Below, piece by piece: positions 1-5,221 of a stretch of 7,440 nucleotides of DNA. The position numbers and the translations under genes are program-made. How positions within the stretch are numbered: position 1 is the first letter of the stretch; each line of letters starts with the position of its first letter. This stretch comes from Bacteroidota bacterium. GTDB lineage: Bacteria; Bacteroidota; Bacteroidia; Chitinophagales; Chitinophagaceae. The notes beneath the pieces were generated by a model. The model was not told the DNA's origin. It ran no database searches and was given only the letters and a program-made list of their open reading frames with translations. Location: positions 1 through 7,440 of the forward strand of contig JAEZAY010000106.1 of NCBI GenBank assembly GCA_023427575.1. Reading direction: 5' to 3'.

Positions 1-26
1 GAATATAACTGTCCGGATTTGAATTT

Positions 27-58
27 GCACATTGGCACATTCCCACATTAGCACATTC
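27..58. repeat. Short tandem repeat, four 8-bp units
   Basis: Four consecutive octamers share the core CACATT with an exact 8-bp period: GCACATTG, GCACATTC, CCACATTA, GCACATTC. Only the first and last base of the unit vary. The array lies in non-coding DNA. From memory, octamer arrays of this CACATTAG type recur in intergenic regions of Bacteroidota genomes; I could not check this. No function is assigned. Confidence 0.75.
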
Positions 59-94
59 CCTTATGCCGGAAGCTTCATTTTTAGGATTTATTCC

Positions 95-122
95 GGAGCG
101 GATTTTTTGGCTCCCTTTTTTT
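95..122 (+). terminator. Possible rho-independent terminator of an upstream gene
   Basis: A 5-bp stem GGAGC (95-99) pairs with GCTCC (110-114) across a 10-nt loop. One C follows, then seven T residues (116-122). This is the layout of an intrinsic terminator reading rightward. The stem is short and the loop long, so it would be weak. A competing pairing of CCGGAA (66-71) with TTCCGG (91-96) is also possible. If real, it would end transcription of a gene located left of the window. Confidence 0.35.
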
Positions 123-337
123 CTAAAAGAAATGGGAAGGGTCATTTATAATGACTGCTTCTAATTTACTACGTTATACGTTTCAGTTAATTTGAAAATT
201 ATTAGCCGGACACCAACGCTTCGGAACTTCCACTTCCAAAAAGTTTCAGGAAAACGTTGATCTGAACAATACAATCCCCTTTTGTTCTTTTCATGTTTAC
301 ATGGCCAAAAACGCCAAACAGCATTTTTGTTCGATAC

Positions 338-402
338 AAAAAATATCGGATTAAAAAAATATTAAAAAATTTCGGTAGGATCAGTTTTTTATTTTAATTT
401 TT
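338..402 (+). promoter_or_regulatory. A/T-tract leader, probable promoter region of the susC-like gene
   Basis: Runs of six or seven A residues lie at 338-343, 353-359 and 364-369, with a T6 run at 385-390, just ahead of the ATG at 422. The second and third A tracts are about one helical turn apart, which favours bent DNA. The Bacteroidota primary sigma factor consensus is TTTG, about 19-21 bp, then TAnnTTTG. The nearest match is TAATTTTT (395-402) with TTTC (370-373) 21 bp before it. That would leave a leader of only about a dozen bases, so it is weak. No ribosome-binding purine box precedes the ATG, as is usual in this phylum. Confidence 0.3.
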
Positions 403-421
403 CTGTACCAAAACAGCTCTT

Positions 422-3400
422 ATGAAGAATTTCATATGTCTGCTCCTCCTTCTAACAGCAGCGGGTTTCACTTCACTTTATTCTCAAACCAGAACCATTA
501 CCGGCAAAATCAGTTCCGCATCCGAGCTTTCGGGAATTCCCGGGGTTACCGTTGCCGTTAGAGGAGGTACGCAAGCCGCCTCTACCGATAATGAAGGGAA
601 CTTTTCGATCAGCGCTCCAATGGGGCGGGTGGTTTTGCAGATCTCTTCCATTGGTTATTCCACCCGGGAAATTACGGTTGAAGAAGGGCAGAATAATATT
701 AATATTTCGCTGGAGGCCGGCAGTGAGCAAATGAGTGAAGTGGTGGTAACGGCGCTTGGAATTACCCGGGAAGCAAAAACGCTGACCTATGCCACCCAAA
801 CCATCAAGCCCCGTCAGCTAACTGAAGTTCGGGATCCCAATAATCTTCTGAACTCACTGAGTGGAAAGGTGGCAAACGCAGTGATCACGCAGGGTTCGGG
901 AGGCCCGGGAAGCGGCGCCCGGATCGTAATGCGCGGCAATCGTTCGATCCAGGGAAGCAACAATGCCCTGATTGTGGTAGATGGAGTGCCAATCATCAAC
1001 AATACTTACAGCACGGCCGGCAGTGATTTTGGATCGGTGCAGGGATCAGACGGAGCATCGAACATTAATCCCGACGATATTGAATCGGTTACGGTTTTGA
1101 GAGGCGCTTCCGCGGCGGCATTATATGGAAGCCAGGCCGGAAACGGAGTAATCGTGATCACCACAAAAAAAGGTTCGAAAGACCGGATCTCGGTAAGTCT
1201 GAATTCGGGCATTGCACTGGAATCTCCATTCGCCCTGCCTGAATTGCAAAATAGCTACGGACAGGGAAACAGCGGAATTCTGGATATAACAAAAGGAGAT
1301 AGCTGGGGTCCGAAGATGACCGGTCAAACCTATACCGATCACCTGGGCAATCAGATGAATTATTCCGCCCAGCCCGATAATATCCGCGACTTTTTCCGCA
1401 ATGGTATCAGCACTAATAACTCCATTGGAGTATCGGGAGGGTCTGAAAAAATGCAGACCTATCTATCCTATACTTTTAATCAGATTGAAGGGATCGTTCC
1501 TACCAACGACTTAAAAAGACATACTGTCAACCTTCGTTTAACCAACCAGATCAGCAATCGTTTCTCAACCGACGCGAAAATTACCTACATAAGCCAGGAT
1601 ATTGAAAACAGGCCCCGCACGGGTGAAGAAAATGCTCCGGTCATCAATATTTACCAGATACCGAGAAGTGTAAGTCTGAGCGCGGCTGAACAATATGAAA
1701 CGATCAATAACCTGGGAATTCCTACGCCCACGCCCTGGCCCAGTACGCTGACTTCCATTTATCAAAATCCTTATTGGGTAATTCACCGAACATCACAAAA
1801 TGAGGTCAGGGACCGGCTAATGGGATTTGTATCGGCGAAGTTTCAGATCACCGATTGGCTGAACTTAAGAGGACGCGCGAACCTGGACCGGACTTTCGAC
1901 CGGCTTGAATCTTTGTATTCACAGGGAACGATACTTTGGGCCAATCAGCCCGGAGGCTATTATGGAAAATCCAATATTATCACCACGCAGAAATGGTTTG
2001 ATCTCATAATGGAGGGTCAGAATAAGATCTCGGGCGATTTATCAGTTCACTATCATGTGGGCGCCATCTTTCAGGATTCGCGTAATGATGTCAACAATGC
2101 CACAGCAAATGGTTTGAACGTGACCAATAAGTTCAGCCTGAACTATGCCACCAATCCGGCCATCAGCTCCAATTCCTATCAGGTACAAACGCAATCCGTA
2201 TTCGGACAGGTAAACCTTGCATTCAAAGAAGCCATATTTCTGGATGCGAGTTTGCGCAACGACTGGGATTCGCGTTTGCCATCACCGTATACGTTCAGCT
2301 ATCCTTCGGTGGGTATATCCGCCGTACTTTCCGATCTGGTCCAATTGCCTTCTGCCTTTTCATTTCTGAAACTGAACGCGAATTATGCAGAAGTGGGCAA
2401 TGGAGGTCAGGCACAGATCCGAACTACCAGTTATGGTTACTCGCAGGGTGCAGGCCAGGGTTTTCTTACCAGGAGTTCTGTATTGCCGATTCCGGGATTA
2501 AAGCCGGAAATTGTAAAGAACATCGAAATCGGACTGGAAGGGCGTTTTTTTGAAGACCGTTTCGGTTTTTCCCTGAACTGGTATAAAAGCAATTCATTTA
2601 ATCAGCTATTACGCATCGCGCTTCCCAATGCCACCGGATTTGGAAGCCAGTATATTAATGCCGGAAATATCCAGAATACAGGGGTTGAACTGGTATTAAA
2701 TGCCAGTCCGGTCAGCAGTTCCAATTTTAACTGGGATCTTACTTTAAACTTTGCCACCAACAAAAACCTCGTTAAAGAACTAAGTGAGATTCTAAAGATC
2801 GTTTACCTGGGCGGGGGCTTCGGCCGATCGGCCACACCGGTTGTAAAAGAGGGTGGAAGCTACGGTGATCTGCTGGCCTTCCGCTGGAAGACAAATGAAA
2901 AAGGCAACCGCGAAGTGGTATCCACCGGTTCCACCATGGGTGTTCCCGCCAGTTCTGCGGAACAGGAATACATTGGCAACTTTAATCCAAAAGCAACGAT
3001 CGGGCTTACCAATTCCTTTGCTTATAAACGGTTTTCCATGCGGATTTTGGTTGATGGCCGTGTGGGTGGAATAGCGGTTTCAGGAACTGAAATGAACCTT
3101 GCATTCAGCGGAATCACAAAAGGAACTGAAGAGTTTCGTGATGGCGGCTGGAGCCTTGGCGGGGAAGATGCTGCCGGGCAGCCGGTAACTCAGGCTATAA
3201 CCGCCCAACAATTCTGGCAGGCGGCTTCGGGCAAGCGATATGGATTGGGAGAATTTTTTGCTTACGATGCCACCAATTTCCGAATCCGCGAATTATCGCT
3301 GGGATATGATTTCCCATTCAGTGGCAATTCATTTATCAAAAATGCAAGACTTTCACTTGTTGCCAGAAACGTTCTGTGGTTGTACCGCGGTGAATCCAAA

Positions 3401-3541
3401 ATGGATATACCGGGTGTGGCTAAACGAAAAATGTGGTTTGATCCGGATATGAGTTTGGGTAACAGCAATTTCCAGGGTGTTGAATATGGAACATTGCCTG
3501 CCACAAGAACCATTGGTTTGAACCTCGGTGTTACCTTTTAA
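422..3541 (+). CDS. SusC/RagA-family TonB-dependent outer-membrane transporter
   Basis: This is the outer-membrane barrel of a SusC/SusD-type uptake pair. It would import a ligand handed over by its SusD lid, using energy from TonB-ExbBD. In the 1039-residue sequence, residues 1-21 form a Sec signal peptide (LLLLL core, cut near LYS-Q). Residues 24-98 are a carboxypeptidase-regulatory-like beta-sandwich typical of SusC proteins. A TonB-box-like EVVVTALG follows at 106-113. The plug runs from about 117 to 250 and ends in the family signature (INPDDIESVTVLRGASAAAL, then YGSQAGNGVIVITTKKG). The remainder is the barrel, ending in Phe1039, the C-terminal aromatic expected for Bam-dependent insertion. 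Length is normal and no break is seen. There is no STN domain before the beta-sandwich, so direct FecR-type signalling by this protein is unlikely. The ATG is chosen because the signal peptide starts there. The substrate cannot be read from the sequence. Confidence 0.95.
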   Translation: MKNFICLLLLLTAAGFTSLYSQTRTITGKISSASELSGIPGVTVAVRGGTQAASTDNEGNFSISAPMGRVVLQISSIGYSTREITVEEGQNNINISLEAGSEQMSEVVVTALGITREAKTLTYATQTIKPRQLTEVRDPNNLLNSLSGKVANAVITQGSGGPGSGARIVMRGNRSIQGSNNALIVVDGVPIINNTYSTAGSDFGSVQGSDGASNINPDDIESVTVLRGASAAALYGSQAGNGVIVITTKKGSKDRISVSLNSGIALESPFALPELQNSYGQGNSGILDITKGDSWGPKMTGQTYTDHLGNQMNYSAQPDNIRDFFRNGISTNNSIGVSGGSEKMQTYLSYTFNQIEGIVPTNDLKRHTVNLRLTNQISNRFSTDAKITYISQDIENRPRTGEENAPVINIYQIPRSVSLSAAEQYETINNLGIPTPTPWPSTLTSIYQNPYWVIHRTSQNEVRDRLMGFVSAKFQITDWLNLRGRANLDRTFDRLESLYSQGTILWANQPGGYYGKSNIITTQKWFDLIMEGQNKISGDLSVHYHVGAIFQDSRNDVNNATANGLNVTNKFSLNYATNPAISSNSYQVQTQSVFGQVNLAFKEAIFLDASLRNDWDSRLPSPYTFSYPSVGISAVLSDLVQLPSAFSFLKLNANYAEVGNGGQAQIRTTSYGYSQGAGQGFLTRSSVLPIPGLKPEIVKNIEIGLEGRFFEDRFGFSLNWYKSNSFNQLLRIALPNATGFGSQYINAGNIQNTGVELVLNASPVSSSNFNWDLTLNFATNKNLVKELSEILKIVYLGGGFGRSATPVVKEGGSYGDLLAFRWKTNEKGNREVVSTGSTMGVPASSAEQEYIGNFNPKATIGLTNSFAYKRFSMRILVDGRVGGIAVSGTEMNLAFSGITKGTEEFRDGGWSLGGEDAAGQPVTQAITAQQFWQAASGKRYGLGEFFAYDATNFRIRELSLGYDFPFSGNSFIKNARLSLVARNVLWLYRGESKMDIPGVAKRKMWFDPDMSLGNSNFQGVEYGTLPATRTIGLNLGVTF

Positions 3542-3568
3542 ACCCAAAAGCTATTAAACAGATCGTTT

Positions 3569-5146
3569 ATGAAAACATTCAAGTTCTTATTCAGGATTCA
3601 TAGTTTGGGGCTGATGGCTGGGATGATGATCGTCCTTGGTTCATGCACTAAAAAATTTGAAGAGATCAACACCGATCAGAACAGCATCGCAACGATCGGT
3701 CCGGCTGAGCTTCCTTTCCTGTTCTCAAAAGCGCAATCCACAGCCACCAATAGTCAGTGGAATTACCAGGTGGCACAAAACCTTTTTGCCGATCAGTATG
3801 CGCAATACTTCGCTAGCACAGCCACCTATTTTCCTTCCGACCGGCTGGTGATCCGTATGGACTGGGTGGGAGCGGCCTTTAATCCAATTTATACCGAAGT
3901 GATGCCGCAATTGCAATCCATTATGGAGGCAAGCGATCCCGGCTCCGCCGAATATGCATTGGCAAGTGTATGGTGGGTATATGCATTTCATAAGGTAACC
4001 GATTACTGGGGGCCAATTCCTTATTCGCAGGCTGGTAAACCGGGAGTATCGGTGGCTTATGATGCACAGGATGCCATTTACGATGATTTTTTTAAAAGAC
4101 TGGATGCAGCGGTGGACGTGCTGAAAACAAAAACTTCAGAAAGGCCCTATGGCAGTTTTGATCTCATCTATGGCGGCGATGTTCCCAAATGGATCAAATT
4201 TGCAGGCACCCTGCGTTTGCGCCTGGCACTCCGGATTTCAGGAGTTGATCCCAACCGGGCGAAAACAGAAGCAGAAGCCGCTTATGCCGATGGCGTACTT
4301 ACCAGCAGCCCGGAAGATGATGCCCTTATAAAAAGAAGCGTAAACGGTGGTGATGGAAACGGACTCTCAATCATGTCTGACTGGAACGAATTCAGGATGA
4401 GCGCATCCATGGAATCGGTGCTGAAAGGGTATGATGATCCGCGCCTGCCCGTTTATTTTTTACCGGCAAAAACTACCGGGACTTATGAAGGGTTAAGAAA
4501 CGGGCTCACTTCAACCCAACAAACCGATCCGAAAAATTCGGCCGATGCAAATTCGCATGTTGGTGCACGTTGGTCATCAACCGCATTTGGGGGAATCGCT
4601 ACCCATCTTTCCACTCCGCAAAATGTGATGGCTACGGCGGAGGCTTATTTCCTCCGCGCCGAAGGAGCTTTATTGAACTGGAACATGGGCGGAACCGCCA
4701 AAGAATTGTACGAACAGGGAATTACCAACTCGATGCGCCAGTGGGGAATTACCGACCAGGCTACTATCAGCAATTATATCAACAGCAACGCAACCCCGGT
4801 TGCGCCCGCCGATTTTCTTAATTCGCCTGCAATGACAAATATTTCCGTCCGATTTGGTTCGGATTTGGCCACTCAGCGCGAGCAGATCGCCACACAAAAA
4901 TGGCTATCCCTGTTCCCGGATGGAATGGAAGCCTGGGCCGATTACCGCCGCAGCCGCTATCTCAAATTATACCCGGTGGCAAATTCGGAAAATCCGTTAA
5001 TAACAAACACCAGTACGCAATGGGTGCGAAGAATTCCGTTTTTGCTCTCTGAGCGCCAGAGCAATGCTGCTGAAGTGGAGAAAGCGGAGGCTTTGCTTGG
5101 AGGCGACGATACGGTGCTGACGCCGCTATGGTGGGATAAAAATTAG
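3569..5146 (+). CDS. SusD/RagB-family outer-membrane lipoprotein (SusD-like_2 type)
   Basis: This is the surface lipoprotein partner of the preceding transporter. In known SusCD pairs it acts as a hinged lid that binds the ligand over the barrel. The 525-residue protein has a lipoprotein signal with lipobox LGSC at 23-26, so Cys26 would be lipidated, followed by TKKFEEINTDQN. Hallmarks of the SusD-like_2 branch (the family I know as PF12771) are visible: ASVWWVYAFHKVTDYWGPIP at 132-151, the helical repeat-like stretch ATAEAYFLRAEGAL at 355-368, QKWLSLFPDGMEAWADYRRS at 443-462, and the C-terminal RRIPFLLSERQSN (487-499) with LWWDKN at the very end. It begins 27 bp after the susC-like stop with no terminator between, so the two are surely cotranscribed. 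No Shine-Dalgarno is visible; the first ATG is kept because it gives a full charged signal peptide, though Met16 or Met19 are possible. Ligand unknown. Confidence 0.95.
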   Translation: MKTFKFLFRIHSLGLMAGMMIVLGSCTKKFEEINTDQNSIATIGPAELPFLFSKAQSTATNSQWNYQVAQNLFADQYAQYFASTATYFPSDRLVIRMDWVGAAFNPIYTEVMPQLQSIMEASDPGSAEYALASVWWVYAFHKVTDYWGPIPYSQAGKPGVSVAYDAQDAIYDDFFKRLDAAVDVLKTKTSERPYGSFDLIYGGDVPKWIKFAGTLRLRLALRISGVDPNRAKTEAEAAYADGVLTSSPEDDALIKRSVNGGDGNGLSIMSDWNEFRMSASMESVLKGYDDPRLPVYFLPAKTTGTYEGLRNGLTSTQQTDPKNSADANSHVGARWSSTAFGGIATHLSTPQNVMATAEAYFLRAEGALLNWNMGGTAKELYEQGITNSMRQWGITDQATISNYINSNATPVAPADFLNSPAMTNISVRFGSDLATQREQIATQKWLSLFPDGMEAWADYRRSRYLKLYPVANSENPLITNTSTQWVRRIPFLLSERQSNAAEVEKAEALLGGDDTVLTPLWWDKN

Positions 5147-5162
5147 TTTTCAATTGAATACC

Positions 5163-5193
5163 AGGATTCCATTGCCAAACAATGGAATCTTTT
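5163..5193 (+). terminator. Hairpin with T-rich tail between the susD-like and FG-GAP genes
   Basis: GATTCCATTG (5165-5174) and CAATGGAATC (5180-5189) are perfect inverted copies around the 5-nt loop CCAAA. One G-U and one A-T pair extend the stem to 12 bp (5163-5191). TTTT, GC and TTTT follow, as in an intrinsic terminator. The hairpin starts 16 bp after the susD-like stop and ends about 30 bp before the next start codon. It could end the susCD transcript, reduce readthrough into the next gene, or protect the 3' end of the susCD mRNA. Its left arm (5162-5168, CAGGATT) can also pair with AATCCTG at 5204-5210, an alternative fold of unclear meaning. Confidence 0.6.
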
Positions 5194-5221
5194 GCTTTTA
5201 ATAAATCCTGAATCAACCGCG

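Larger units (their letters stand above)
1..421. other. Non-coding region upstream of the susC-like gene
   Basis: I find no supportable gene in this stretch. It is visibly richer in A and T than the genes that follow, and all forward frames close quickly. From left to right it holds a four-copy octamer repeat (27-58), a GC-rich stem followed by seven T residues (95-122), three small dyads (141-155, 171-181, 292-303), and a run of A and T tracts leading into the first gene (about 338-402). The upstream gene must end to the left of position 1, or else lie on the other strand outside the window. The length of the gap fits a promoter-bearing region that starts a new transcription unit at the susC-like gene. 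Confidence 0.7.

Noticed and set aside
2..145. Minus-strand open frame from an ATG at 145 running off the left edge (48 codons)
   Set aside because: It crosses the putative terminator and the octamer array, which translates into a repetitive Cys/Ala/Asn pattern. No domain or signal is recognisable.
329..351. Small hairpin with arms CGATA (332-336) and TATCG (344-348) in the susC-like leader
   Set aside because: A 5-bp AT-rich stem with a 7-nt A-rich loop is weak and expected by chance; no riboswitch-like conserved core is visible around it.
473..799. Minus-strand open frame of 108 codons inside the susC-like gene
   Set aside because: It lies wholly antisense to a well-supported coding region and resembles no protein; it is a shadow of the coding frame.
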